Assembly: GCA_951394405.1 (NCBI GenBank)
Contig: OX596343.1
Span: 1,178,001-1,242,000 of the forward strand
Source: Coprinellus micaceus
Lineage: Eukaryota; Basidiomycota; Agaricomycetes; Agaricales; Psathyrellaceae
DNA length: 64,000 nucleotides
Reading direction: 5' to 3'
The notes under the pieces were generated by a model, which was not told where the DNA came from, searched no databases, and saw nothing but the letters and a program-made list of their open reading frames with translations. A program made the translations under genes and the position numbers. This document shows, in pieces, positions 1 to 12,307 of the stretch (positions are counted from its first letter, which is position 1; each line of letters begins with the position of its first letter).

Positions 1-331
1 ACTAAACCTTCGAGCTACGCAGCAGATGTTGCTATATTTACTTGACTGTGTCTCGCCGTAGAAATTCCTTTAATTTCCCTCATTAGTTTTATCACCCTCT
101 GACTTCTCTAGCCAATTTCCTTGCCAATGGACTTGTCGTATTACCTCCCGAAATTCGAGAAGAAATCTCTCGTCTCTGTCTACTCAACGATTCATGGAAT
201 CGTGGTGCTGGAGGGTCCAGTTTGCTCGGAAGGTATTGGTACACATGCTAATACATACTAATAGAACAACAAAGGGTGAGGAGCGCATGGGTAGATGAGG
301 AAAACTTGAAACTGGGGATATCATACAAAGC
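1..331. other. No gene recognised
   Basis: No exon with convincing composition, no repeat end and no RNA gene was seen here. Short reading frames on both strands look like chance. Confidence 0.4.
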
Positions 332-740
332 TCAGGACACGAGCAATGAGGGAGGGGAAACAATCGGTGAAACATCTGGGCGCTTATCATCTGAATACCA
401 CATTCGAAGAACAATCGGCTGTAACGCTGATGGATTACGGCTAAAGGCGTTGCCGATTTCCCGCAACTGGCCACGGGTGAGTGGAGTCGTCGTCGAGACT
501 TGGGCGAGGTCCTGGATGGCTATTGTGCCTGGGGATCGTGGCGGATGAGCGACTGCTCTGTCCAGTTCATGGTGGAGCGTTGCGTGGACCGTGAGCTTGT
601 TCAAACTGCATCGTGTCGGAGGAATCTCATCCCGAACTTCAAATCTGTCTTCGTTGAGAGAGACTAAGTCTCCAACCATGTCGAGGGCTTGGCAAATGAG
701 GCGACCAATCTCGCACTTGACGGAGCTGCTCTCCGCAATG
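332..740 (-). CDS. Possible exon of an unknown minus-strand gene
   Basis: The minus strand is open for about 135 codons with natural-looking amino-acid composition, including stretches such as CQALDMVGDLVSLNEDRFEV and GQLREIGNAFSRNPS. I do not recognise a family with confidence. No complete gene model could be built: no upstream exon with a clear start is visible, and the open frame runs through the minisatellite-like copy at 757-783, which is unlikely to be coding. It may be one exon of a longer decayed gene. The call rests only on composition and openness. Confidence 0.3.
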
Positions 741-756
741 TTGGTGGACAACAATT

Positions 757-783
757 GTAAATAAGGGTCTCCTAGCGGATTGG
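757..783 (-). repeat. Isolated inverted copy of the minisatellite core
   Basis: On the minus strand this reads as TTCCAAT, one variable base pair, then GCTAGGAGACCCTTATTTAC. This matches the core of the repeat array at 7.62-8.01 kb in the opposite orientation. It stands alone, about 6.8 kb from the array. Confidence 0.75.
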
Positions 784-850
784 AAGTTCTGTTTCCAACG
801 GCACGTGTGCTCTGCTGTTTGCAGGGATTAGAGATTTGACAACGGGCCAT

Positions 851-2235
851 TTGGCGTGCGTTTGACTTACCCCAGCTTTGAGGCCTCGAGTTTGGCCGAG
901 GGGGCGGGCGGTTTCAACCGGGCTTCCCCCCAGGCCTCCCTTCTGGCGATTTACGCAATGACCGATAGGAGAGCCTGGGACTTTGCTTGAAGGGCGTCCA
1001 ACTCTTCGGAGGTTGCGGCTCGTTTGCCTTGGCTCAGGGGGCATGACGGGTCACTGAGGGGTTGACTACGGTAGACCGTGATGGGGGGAGGAACAAATTG
1101 AGTTGCTGGTTATTTGAGATTCGGAGTCTTGATATACACCGCTGACACAGGAAGAAGCTCCAGTTCCTGACAAAAACATACGGAGAATTGGGGATGTGAG
1201 CCTCATGAATTGGGGCTGTGCGATTAGGACCCACCTTTGCGTCGAAAAGTTGCTTCCTAGCAAGTTGGGGAGTACTGCGCTTCTGGGTCCGACGCAAGTT
1301 AGATGGGGCTCTACTAAAAGGTTTGGAGAGGCCACACTCGGCAGTACTCTCTGCCTGAGCATGGGTCCGAAGTTTCATGACGCTGGGTGGAAAATGCTGA
1401 CTCAGCAGTTACAGCCTCCTGGGCGGCCGCTTCAGCAAGCTTCAACATCCCCTCCATGTCTGATGAGCTTTGTGACCACAACCCTCATTAAGCATTTCCG
1501 CCAAAGTCGTCACTGCGGATGCCTCCTTTCGCTTTGCCTTGCCTCCTCCCAACTCTCTAGCACCGGCCTATCTCAGTGAGGCAACGTGTTTCCACGTTGC
1601 AAGTAGAAGGCAATCGCCGTTATCACACCACACCCTTACCGATAGGGCAAGTACGGACCAATTGTTTCTCCTCAGGTCACGTTCATAAGGTCATTTAGAA
1701 TGCCGGCACAACGAACAAAAGCGAAACCCTCATTCCAACTTTTGATGGAGCCGGCAGTCTAAGCGCCCTGGAGCTGGTCGCCTTCCCAGAGATTCTTGAA
1801 ATCAGGTGAGCAGTTGTGACAGATCTAAGAGGCTTCCATTCCTCATTCAGTGCTATTCGAGGCTTTCATTTCTGTCCTGTCCAGCATGATTAAGTTTCGT
1901 CTGAGGAAGAACACTCGTCCCTAATCGAGCGTCAAAGCCTTGCCGAAGCCTTGCCATAGCCTTGCGTAGGCTAGCCTATGCGAACGGAGCGTATCTCCCA
2001 TGCAAAGCGTGTCGTGGTGCGCAGAATGAGCATCGAAGTTGGTTTTTGTGACGATTGCTATTGTCCTGCAGCTGCGACTCCGAGGACGATAGAGGAAAAG
2101 AGTCTTGGAATTTCGGTCACCACTTCCGCCCCAATAGGCCCGGCGCCTCGTGTTGTTCTCGCTTGTGGATGAATTCCTCACGTCTGCTAGGAAGTGGGGT
2201 TGACCCGTCAACATAAGGCGGTGGCACCCCCTCAA
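851..2235. other. Intergenic region, no supported gene
   Basis: Several short reading frames occur on both strands, but none has splice-site support or recognisable composition. A small internal reiteration of GCCTTG/AGCCTTGC lies near 1,930-1,975. Nothing else was found. Confidence 0.4.
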
Positions 2236-2241
2236 GTCTTC

Positions 2242-2249
2242 ATATATTA
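2242..2249 (+). promoter_or_regulatory. TATA-like element upstream of the 2361 gene
   Basis: ATATATTA lies about 110 bp before the ATG at 2361, followed by a pyrimidine-rich leader (CT-rich from 2,255 to 2,360), a common fungal core-promoter layout. Position and composition only. Confidence 0.45.
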
Positions 2250-2360
2250 ACCTCTGCCCTCCAGTCTGGTCTCCTCATCATCCCACCCCTTTCAAACTCT
2301 TCTGTAGTAGTTTACCCCTCGCGTTTACGTCCTCTCGCTTTCTCTTCTTATTTTCCCTCG

Positions 2361-5300
2361 ATGGACTTCACTAGCTGGGACTTTTATGGCAGCCCTCTCA
2401 CGAATCCTACCGTCATGAACGACCTTTGGGGTGTCGATTTTGGCGGTGCCTTCAGTACAGGTAGCGGTTCGCAACCCGGTCCCTCTACCGGGAGGTCCCT
2501 AACGGACGAGGAGATCTCCACCGCCTTCGGAGCGTCTGGTTTTCAAACACAAGGCGAATCTGGTACTGGACCTCTTTTCTCTTTGGGGGACCCCTTCCAA
2601 CCACAGAACACCTTCGATCTGGGGTTGGGCGGTGGGGCTACCGCGGGGCGGCAAGATGAGGCGGGGTTGGGCGGCGAGGGTACCGCAGAACAGCAGGACG
2701 ATGCGGACCTCCTGAACCGAATTGATTTCGCAGCCCTCCTGGTGAGTCCGACGAATCAACAGCTGGACTTTGGTGTTGTCGTACTGAATCCTTGTCCAGG
2801 ACTTGGTAACTCAACGTGGAGATGCTGGGCCCTCGAACTCGACACAAGCGGAAGCTGCTTCCGGACCAGGACAAGCTCAAGATCACCGAGATTCCGAACC
2901 TATGGTAAGCCAAACAAACTAGCCGTCTAGATGTTTTTTGTCGCGACATACTGAACTCCCACTCAGGATGCTGGGCTTGAGCCGGATCTTGGGGGCTCGG
3001 TGCAATGTTCCACCTCCTCCTTTGGACCTCCCGTTGTCCCCCAACACTCGTCTACAGTAACCTTCCCCCCTTGCTCAGACGGTGACGGTGCAAATCACAC
3101 AGTAAGCTATATGGTACTCTTAAAAGTCGCCCATGTTCTCATAGCAATGGCTTCACGTCTCCTAGGCCGGGGAAACTTACCAAAGTGACCTCGAACCCCC
3201 TCCAGCTCAGCGTCGACGCTTCCAAATGGCTCCTGCTGTCTCCTCGACTCCTATCATCCCCTTCCCTCCCCCTCTCCCGCCCACAGACGACAGCGCGGGC
3301 AGAGGCGATGCACAGGAAGGGATTGTCGCCGCACACAAGCCCACAAACTCAGCACAAGAATCGACCACCCTTCAATTGCCCTCATCTGCTAATCACATCG
3401 TCTATTCACTGTTTGATTCAGCCCAGTCCGCCGCCGGGTTCCAGATAAACTCTGGCCTTGGATGCGCGTGCGAGGACAGCGAAGCAGCATTGCACATCGC
3501 CATCGACCATCCATCCGACGTTATCAAACTCGAGCTCGGGAAGCTGTACACAAACATCCGTCAAAATTCGTCTGAGGTCCTGTCAAAAGCGGGTCGTGTT
3601 AACCAAGGTACGAAGATAAGTTGCGTTGTATTCCTCCATTCGGTGCTCACTGTCTTCCTGTTCTCGTGCCGCAGACAAAGAGGCGAAACACATCGCCAGA
3701 ACCTTTTATCGGTTGTTCATTGAACCCCCGACGATCGACGCCGTAAGCCTTCAATTTCGGTACTGCTTCCAGCTGGGTGTACTAACGACCCACCTCCGTG
3801 TTTCATACAGGTGAGCTCGAGGGTTAGACGCTGGGAAAGGGAAATGGTCAAGTACATCGTCATTGAGCTTTTCCAGAAGCAGGACCTTCTTCAGGTCAAG
3901 GAGTTTGACAATGGTGTTAACCCTGAACTCTTCAAGGTTATCGTCGCATGGTGCGCCACCATTCAGTTTCCATTCCACCTGTTCCTACGGTCTTGGGGGG
4001 AACAATGGTCACTCACATCTCTCGTCCGAGAGATCGTTTACTTCTTCCCGCCCTATAGCCAAGTGAGCACTATCAGACTCGATATCCCGTAAGCCGACGG
4101 ATACTAACTTTGGGCAAACGCTCTTTCAATAGGCCCTCCCGGGTGTTGATACTCTGAGTCCTCACGGAGCCTTCCTCCTCCTCCAAGATCTCGCCCGGTA
4201 CAAAACCTCCTTACAGTCGAAACGCGCGAGGGGAGCCGAGGCGGGTAACTCTGGTAAGCCCTCATCTACGTTCACGGTGTTCTCGCTGGCCCCATCTCAT
4301 GGGTGTTTCTCTCTTTTCAGAGAAGACTGCCGACGACAACGCCGACAACGCCGACAAAGAAGGTGACGATAACAAGGATGGCAAGGACGACGACGGCAAG
4401 GACGGCAAGGGCAAAAAATCTGACAAGAAGGGGAAAAAGCGTGCGACTTTGGGCCCGGGGAAGAGTACAAAGAAGGTGGCCACTGCTCCCACTTACGATG
4501 CACCCAGGAAAGGCGTCGATGGAATGGTGAGGGTAGCCACCGGCATCAACAAGGAGTGTGTCGGTATCGTTGCAAATAACTTCGGGACCATCCTCGGCAA
4601 GGCCCAACGACACTCGTTCCAATGGCTCCACAGGCTCTTCAAGAGGAGGGACGGGACGTCAGTGGTCGAAGAGTTCATCAAGGACCAGAAACATGTCACC
4701 CCGGGCGACACTGACGATACTGTCTGGATGACACCGTTGCAGGTCAAGTCCCTCGTGCGTCCCCTGATCGATGACTGTCGCGTCACATTTGCTAACGAAG
4801 TCTGGTTCAGATCTCAGCTTGCGCCAGGTTGGTCTACAAGAAGGGCACCCTCAATATCAACTACGAGGATGTGCTCACGGACGAACATGCCCGGCTCACC
4901 CAAGCGTGTAAACTCCAGACCAGCATGCAAGCAACGCCGAAATGGGTCAAAGCTGAACCAAAGGTGTACGAGCTGTGGCGCAATCGTACCATTGCAATCG
5001 CCGAGAGCAAAGCATCCCTGGGCTCGGCCTCCATGAACAAGACTTGTGATGCCTATATTGAGGACCTGGGCCAGACGTGGCCAGCCGATGACTCCCTGCA
5101 CCTCGCTGTTGAGGGCCGATCATTCACACTCATGAAAGAATTGGCCAACTCCGCAGCTAGGCCCAGCAAGGGAAAGGGTTCAAGGGCCCCCAAAACATTC
5201 TGTAAGTCGTTCGAGACTGGTACCTATTCCGTCGCTTACCATCTTCTTGACATGCTCCACAGCCAAGTCCCTCAAAACGGGTGAGTACTCGATTCTCAAA

Positions 5301-5631
5301 GTGACCTTCGTTCGAGTCTGTTTTCTGCCGTGTACTGGCGTGTTCACTCAGTGCTGCCTTGGGCGAGAGGCCAAGACCTGATCTCCTCCTCCGCAAGTTC
5401 AGACAAACCCGTCTACATCTTCAGCTCCAGGTATCGGGCAGAAACGACCGCTCAGGCTCACCCTCCATCCCCCCCGGCCGACTGATTCCACCCCATCGCA
5501 AATCCGCGCCCAGCCACAGGCTCGTCTTCCCTCCGCCCCTCATCATCTACAACCAACGCTGCTCCCCAATGACCTCAGCTTCGAAGCGTCCCCCGCGGTT
5601 GTTCGTGAGCCTCACTCCGTGGTGCTGGTGA
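2361..5631 (+). CDS. Unknown multi-exon protein, about 836 aa
   Basis: A continuous reading frame can be spliced from 14 exons: 2361-2741, 2800-2904, 2967-3056, 3079-3101, 3145-3184, 3211-3607, 3675-3742, 3811-4062, 4133-4253, 4321-4754, 4811-5201, 5263-5280, 5352-5430, 5520-5631. Codon phase is kept at every junction and the total is divisible by three. Several introns show textbook signals, e.g. 4755-4810 with a GCTAAC branch site, and ATACTAAC in the 4063-4132 intron. The N-terminus is Gly/Ser/Pro-rich. Around exon 10 there is a charged Asp/Lys/Gly run (DDNADNADKEGDDNKDG) followed by a basic stretch, suggesting a disordered, possibly nuclear linker. The C-terminal half is more globular. 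No enzyme motif was recognised. The 26-bp gap at 3185-3210 is too short for a normal intron, so that junction may be wrong or the gene may start at the ATG at 3226. Confidence 0.55.
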
Positions 5632-6479
5632 CTTCTTATCTGGGTGTTGGGCTTGTGTGATGGAGTCGCGGCTCTTGTTCATATGTCCTCTGCCAACGAT
5701 CATTGTAATGTTCAGTCCTCTGCTATCCATACCCCTTTCTTCCTTGTACATATCTTCTCGCAATTCCACATCTGTATATCGCTCTCCAATACTACTAGCG
5801 CTCGGTGCGACATTCTCGGAATTGCCATCAACATGTGACGATGTGGCAAGCTGCGCTCGTCGGAGTTCACCAGAACTTGACCCAATACTATCGCATACTC
5901 AACACTCATCGAACCTTCTTGGCTCTTTTCGTTCTGTGAGCTCCCAATGAAGAACACCTCCCTTGGGGCGCCGCCGATTTTCGAAGGAAGTTTCGACTGC
6001 CCCAACATGTCTGTTGGGTATGGTTTCTGCGGTACCCACCAATTTCAACGCCGATTCTCTGCGTTCAACCGGCCCAAAGGCCCATGTTACAGCGCTATCT
6101 ACACATTCGCCACGATTCGGAAAGTGCATGTGGCTATGGCAGTGGGATAGATCGCGCATAGACACCTCCCGGTCAGACCTTCCGACATTTCAAATCTGCC
6201 CGGAGACACCGCCCTCCACCACCGCTTATGTGCGTTCCCAAAGGCAAGAGAAACGCGGCCGACACATCACCTCAGCGATGTTAGACATCAACATTCGCGC
6301 CACGAACCGCCTGGGCTCGAACAGCGCCAGCCCAAACACGACCGTCGACGAGGCATCGAACCCAAGAGGAGACTCTTGTGACGTCACCCATCCTTTTACC
6401 CGCCGAGTCAACAGGATCACCCCCCTGTGAGTCCCATCGTCCCCCGTCATTTCACCATGGAACGAACTACCTCCGCCTC
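5632..6479. other. Intergenic, no supported gene
   Basis: Both strands contain only weak open frames (for example around 5,947-6,430) without splice or family support. Confidence 0.35.
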
Positions 6480-6640
6480 CTCCTTAGCGCTTCCAATAGT
6501 GCGCTAGGAGACCTCTCTTCCAATCACCCACTCGACCAGGACCAGGACGGTTTTCAATACACTATGAGACCCTTATTTACACTGAGACCTCCCCCACCTC
6601 TCCTCCATTCACCCACTCGACCACGACGTAAGTTAGGTTG
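6480..6640 (+). repeat. Degenerate minisatellite units
   Basis: Two diverged units carry the same landmarks as the main array at 7.62 kb: CGCTAGGAGACC, GAGACCCTTATTTACACTGA, CCCACCTCTC and CACCCACTCGACCA. Confidence 0.7.
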
Positions 6641-7615
6641 GGGTTCGTTATTAGTATGAATGAATATATGCTTACCTTTTCCTTTCGTAGCCCTTCGACG
6701 CGCCAAGGTTTTGCCAACAAGTCCAAGGTCTTCTAACGACCCAAAGGAAGGAGTAATCAACGTACGCGCCTATCCGGCGTAGCGATCGGCGAGGCGAGGG
6801 CGCGGTAATTAAGGTTGAGGGACGGTTGAGAGGTGTGGCCCAGGAGGATAGATGGGAAGAGGTAGAAAATAAGGTGAGTTGAAAATTCGATGGTGAACGT
6901 ACATGATACCCAAGGCTGACCTTAGCATTGTAGATCCCGGTGCGGGGCCTTCTCCCATTCCTCGTACCCATCCAGTTCGCCTTCGCAATCGCCGTGTATT
7001 GTGCATCGTGCACCAAGCACCTCCCCCCTTCACATATCACCCAACAGTGACCTTGAACCCACATCGAGCCCCGACGCATCCCTCCATTCCCCAGTCGTAC
7101 CGAGGCCTAACACCTCGATTCCATCCACCACCACCACTACGTCGACACGGCGTCGCCCTTCCTTCACCCTGCGACACCTGCCCCTCTTTTGCTCCTCCTC
7201 TGCTTCGGCGAGGGCGAAGGTTACGATCAAGACGGACAGGGAGAGCGAGCGGCGCGGTGGAGGGCGGAGTGACGTGTTTAGTACGGGGACGAGTGTGAGG
7301 GTGTATGACAACTGTCAACGACGGCAGCCGCGGCATCTGAGGACAGCGAGGAGATCAGGGGAGGGGTGTGTGGATAGTGGGAGAGACAGAGGAAGTGAGT
7401 GGCATGTGGACGGTGGAGGTGAGAAGGGAGGGACGAATGAAGGGAGTATTCGATCAAGGTCAGTCGTTCTGTTACACCTGAGGGGCGAAATGCGTGACTT
7501 ACGTTCTTCCCTCCCTCCGTTTCGTTCGGTGGGCCTTCAGCACCGTATCATAAACCAACGCAACCCGGGCCTCAACGACCAAAACACTCGCATACCGGCG
7601 CCTTGTACCAAGACG
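6641..7615. other. Low-complexity, no convincing gene
   Basis: The stretch is rich in CCACC/CTCC on one strand and GAGG on the other. Long open frames exist in several frames at once, which is what such biased composition produces. No splice pattern or family resemblance was found. Confidence 0.4.
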
Positions 7616-8010
7616 GCTTACAATACGCTAGGAGACCCTTATTTACACCGGAGCCTCCCCCTCCTCTCTTCCAATACGCTAGGCGACCCTTATTTACGCC
7701 GGAGCCTCCCCCACCTCTCTTCCGTCCACCCACTCGACCACACCCAGGACGGCTTCCAATACGCTAGGAGACCCTTATTTACACTGGAGCCTCCCCCACC
7801 TCTCTTCCAATACGCTAGGAGACCCTTATTTACGCCGGAGCCTCCTCCACCTCTCTTCCGTCCACCCACTCAACCACGCCCAGGACAGCTTCCAATACGC
7901 TAGGAGACCCTTATTTACACTGGAGCTTCCCCCATCTCTCTTCCATCTACCCACTCGACCACGACCAGGACGGCTTCCAATACGCTAGGAGACCCTTATT
8001 TACACCGGAA
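7616..8010 (+). repeat. Minisatellite with alternating short and long units
   Basis: Six copies of the core AATACGCTAGGAGACCCTTA begin near 7620, 7671, 7758, 7808, 7894 and 7977. Short units of about 50 bp (core plus CCTCCCCCACCTCTCTTCC) alternate with longer units of about 85 bp that add CACCCACTCGACCACG and CCAGGACGGCTT. Units differ by a few substitutions. The open frame through the array is a by-product of the repeat. Confidence 0.9.
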
Positions 8011-8356
8011 TCACCTCCGCCTCCAACAATACATCCTCGGCCTCGGCTTCATAGGTGGCGCTGTAGTCCATCCCGGCTATCAGCTCGGTAGGCCCATGGC
8101 GTTCAACGAGCGAAATCTCAATGAAACGTCGGGGCCCTTGTCCTGCGATCCCACCGCTGGCGACTAAACCGGTTCCGAGCAAAATAGTGAACGGCGCAAC
8201 GCACACTTTCCGTCTGCATCCCAGTCTTTCAACTTCGCTTTATTCGCCGGACTCTGCCTTCAGTTAAATATCGGGCGATCGAGAGTGACATGCGACACCG
8301 CCCGGTCCTCTGTTGTCCGTCTCCCACCTTGCAAGCCATCTACCTCACCCTCTCTC

Positions 8357-9884
8357 ATGCCTCAAGAAGGGACGGCTCAGAACAATCCTCGATACGGGGT
8401 TTCGGGCAAGGAGGAGCAGGGTCCAGTGTCTGGTCAGAAAAGACCAAATGCCCTGAGCCTTGGGCCACACAAGCGTCCGTGAGTGTTCTTCCTTCCCCCT
8501 TGCCCAGGCCCTTCTTGACTCAGCTTTGCATGGGTGCGCCCCTCCCTCCGCGCATTGCGCCTAGGAACCTCCACACCGACCCACTTATTCACCATGGTCG
8601 GCACTTCGGTCAAACGGTCTACGCCTTCGCAAACATGCATGCCCTGTTAGTGGCGGGGATAAACGCGGATGAGGACTTGCCACCCGAAACTCAGCAGTGA
8701 GTTGGAGTTACTCCTACCCATATTTTTGTACCTTTTCTTACACCAGGCTCGTAGAGAGAGGAGGGAGAGGCGTGTATACGCCATGCTTTTGGGTCTTGTG
8801 CCCAGCCTTGAGGAACAGTTGGTGGAATGTAGCGCAGAGGAACTGATGGCGGTTGCGAACATGGTGAGTGCGTTCATAGTGTCTTTCCGGAACGAAGTGT
8901 GAACTGCACATTACAGCTTCAAAAGGGGGCAGCCAGCTCACGTGCTGATGATACCAAGAGTCTGAAGGGAGTGATTTTGGAGTGGTTAGTCCCTCCGAAT
9001 GGGGCCCCGCTGAATCCACCGTTGTCCAGGAACGTCAAGGTGAACCGTGGGTTCAACCATGAAAGGACAGGACTCTTGCTCTGTCCGGCGGGGTTGGATT
9101 GGAATGATGACCGGTACGCCCGCCCGTTTTATTAGCCATCTTGAAGGTACTGACTCGCCTCTACTATCGCAGCATGAAGGAGCAGCTTCGCAACAAGGAA
9201 CTCGTCGTCTCAGGATCAGATTGGCCTATATTCGTGTATCAGAACGAGCAATACGACTCCGAACGCCCGTGGAAAGGCTTGTTTCGCAATCGGTTGTTGG
9301 TACTTGTGAGGCTTCACTTATCCCTATGCCGTGTTTATCCATCAATCGGGACACTAACATGAGCGCTGCGGCAGGCCTTCAAACACATCTTCACTTCCCC
9401 CAGTTCAGTCGATAGCGAGCCAAAGGCAACTCATTCCGGGAATGCCAGAATTCACGGAATGACGCATGTCACACGTGCGTCGCTTGCATACATTGCCACC
9501 CAGGTACGTCTTTTCATCTGAGGGCAAGTAATCCTTATCAATGATGACGTCAGGTGCGCTTTGCGCTATCGTCCGCTTCCGTTTTCTCTCGAACGGATAG
9601 TGAGACAGATTCTGAAACCTTTTACACCATGGTTCTCGAACTTCTCAAGGAGCCAGAGGAGCAAGACGAAGTTAAGGAACTCCTCGCTTGGTGGAACCAG
9701 TAAGACAGTCCCCGCCGTAGATTCGAATTCCTACTGACCTGTTCTTCACAGTAAAATATTCCCGTCCTTCTCGAATATGCGTCGCCTCGTCCCGGCTAAC
9801 AGCGTCCTGGCGAAGATCAAAGAACGCCGCGGCAAGTCTGCAAAAGATGTGGAGCAGACTGGGCCCGACTCCGAGCCAGCGTAA
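8357..9884 (+). CDS. DUF6698-like agaricomycete protein, intact, 366 aa
   Basis: Eight exons (8357-8478, 8565-8696, 8755-8863, 8917-9113, 9173-9305, 9375-9503, 9554-9699, 9752-9884) give a frame of exactly 367 codons including the stop, with GT..AG introns of about 50-86 bp. The protein has a basic N-terminus, then a conserved-looking core with KVNRGFNHERTGLLLCPAGL, LRNKELVVSGSDWPIF, AFKHIFTSPSSVDSEPKAT, NARIHGMTHVTRASLAYIAT and QVRFALSSASVFSRTDSETD, ending in a basic tail. These blocks match my memory of a large family restricted to mushroom-forming fungi (annotated as DUF6698), whose function is unknown. The family name is from memory and was not searched. Exon 3 has a second possible acceptor 8 bp upstream, but only the 8755 start keeps the frame. 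The gene shows no damage, unlike its neighbours. Confidence 0.75.
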
Positions 9885-12307
9885 CAACGTGGGCCTTGAT
9901 CCTGATGGTGGGAATACACTTCATGTGCCACACCATTACCGCGTTCAGGCCAGAATAGTTAGTAGTTATACGACCATTCATACTCTTAAGCCATTGTTTA
10001 ATACGAGAATCCTTTTGTCTTGGACCGCTACATGCCTTCGTGGGAGGAACCATTGACAGAAAGCTCACATGAACTCGCGCCCAGCTCGGAGGTTCACGAT
10101 GTCGGAAGGAAATCCTGAGGGAACCCACCAGAAGGGTTCATAATGATGAAGCCTCGCCGTTCTTATTCCCCTCGCCCTGTTCTAGATGTGAGGCGAACGT
10201 GGTCGGACTTGGGTACGGTGTCGTCCATAGCAGTGCCTACCACCTAAATCCAATCGGACAGGGTTGATCAAGGCAGGTGGCTGGGTCGCCGATGCGATAT
10301 ATCCAGGCTTCCCACCCATTTTCGCCGCAAGGGGAAGGTTTGATGTCCGGCTGCCCGCTTTGCGCTTGCTGGAAGGAGAGCAAATGTTGGCACATCAGAC
10401 AACACCTGACAAGTGAGTGCCAGGGTGATACATGTGGCCGCGTCTGCCATCTTTGGCGGGATGGGCACTCTTGTGCGGAGGGATCGTTGAGCTTTTGCTT
10501 GACAATGTCCACAGTGCTGGAAGCTCCGACAATGAACCCGCTACCGACGCGAGTGAGCACAAGACAAACACCTCCAAATACGGTGAGGCTTTGGCACGTA
10601 AATCCGAAATTCGAATAAGGCGATGTCTACAAACAGCATCTGGCATTCTATGGATAGCGAGGTTTGTAGAGCCGGCACCAGGGTGGCGGCTATTACCACA
10701 TACAAAATATTGGCCGAGAAGGTCCGTCTGATCAGGGATTGTCTGTTGATTCATATTTTTACATGTTGGGACCCCGCTCATCTGGTCTCATTCAGCTTGG
10801 GTTTGCACGGCTGAACTAGGCTACCCACCCATACATAACCCTATCAAATACCTCGCAAGAGTGGCAGGCATTTTACATTAAGTCAGGGACTGCCGGGCAT
10901 TACCCATAAAGATGAGTGCCTTTCATTTTGTCATTTGCACCCTGATGTGGTGCCTTCAACCGATTCTTATTTTCTACCGTCTTGCATTCTCTATTGTACC
11001 AAATAATGAAATACTGAGTGTTGACTACGTGAGATACATCCATTGGTCGTATGCACCTTGTCTGTGTAGGCAGATTTGTGAGCCATTCTGCTTGACCGTC
11101 TACATCGCCTCGTTGGGTAAGCGTACGGTGACGAGAATGCCACATGCTGCGTCCGTGAACACCGGGTGGCGCTCATTGGCGCTTGCCGTGGCCATCTACG
11201 GAGGCGATAGACAATGGCCCCAGTTTGGGTGTATGACATCCCTATTTGGCTGCTACACGATGCCAGGCACCACGCACATCATGATGTAGTAGTGTTACCT
11301 TGTGGGCGCCGGCACTGCGTTGTGCATGCCCCATAGCATGGTGTTCGAGTGAGCGAGGTGCATCTAATGAAACTGCAAGCTCTATGCCATGAAGTGTGGC
11401 CCGCATGTTCGGTCGAGATGCCAGTGCTTGCAGGCCTCTTGTTGGAGCAGACCCTGGCGCACCTGCCTGATAAGAATATAGAAGTGGGGTGGAGTATCAT
11501 CCCGCGTCTTCTTGGTAGAACCTTGTGTGCAAATATGACTCAAAGTATTCAGTCTGGCCCCATCGCTTTCGTTTCCACCAAGAGCCGACCGAATACACGT
11601 TGTTTCAGTTGCCATCCGCTGTGTATCGAGTGTTGCCTCATTGACCTTGTACCTGTGGAGTTTGTGTGGAGTTTGTGGAGTAGGCGGGAATGTGCGAGTA
11701 GGACACCGGATCCTCTATGTAAACGGTGCTTGTCACGCAAAGTCCGCCGGTCATTGGTTTATATTTTAACTCCGGCGAGGGCGAACCAATGCGGGGCATG
11801 TCATCAGTGCACCTGTTGCTAAGGCTGTAAAATAATTGGGGTGAGGCATTTTGGTTGGCGTGTGCGATATCGGCTCCGCTGTGCTTGCCTCATATTAGGT
11901 CGTGGCCTGACTGAGACTGAGCTCACTGCCAACGGATTTGCTGGCTCAGGCCGAGCGAGTATAGCACACTTGGCACATGCGCCCCTTGATCTAGACCTTG
12001 TCAGTTAATTCGTAAGCCTCGGTGTCCAGCGATGCCGCATGTGGCCAGGATAGCGGATATCCTCTTCATGTAATGGCTTCGTGTCGTGTGGAAAAGGGAA
12101 ACAGGAGGGAGGCAAGAGGCTCTCCCTTCCAATGACTCTGGCCCGAGTGTATTAGCGCCCATGTTCGGGCGCTTAGCAATCAAGCAATCATATACAATTG
12201 GATATAAATACGAAGGTGCGTGCAGGGTATATAGAGAGTGACATCTGATGTAAATATGACCGCGAAAACCGAGGAGTGGCGGATGGGATGTGTTTCTCAC
12301 CAGTTGC
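9885..12307. other. Long gene-poor stretch
   Basis: Open frames up to about 157 codons occur on both strands, but none splices into a longer product or resembles a family I know. No repeat ends or RNA genes were seen. It may hold old transposon remains beyond recognition. Confidence 0.4.

Noticed and set aside
7001..7903. 300-codon open frame on the plus strand
   Set aside because: It runs through biased sequence and the minisatellite array; the repeat itself keeps the frame open.
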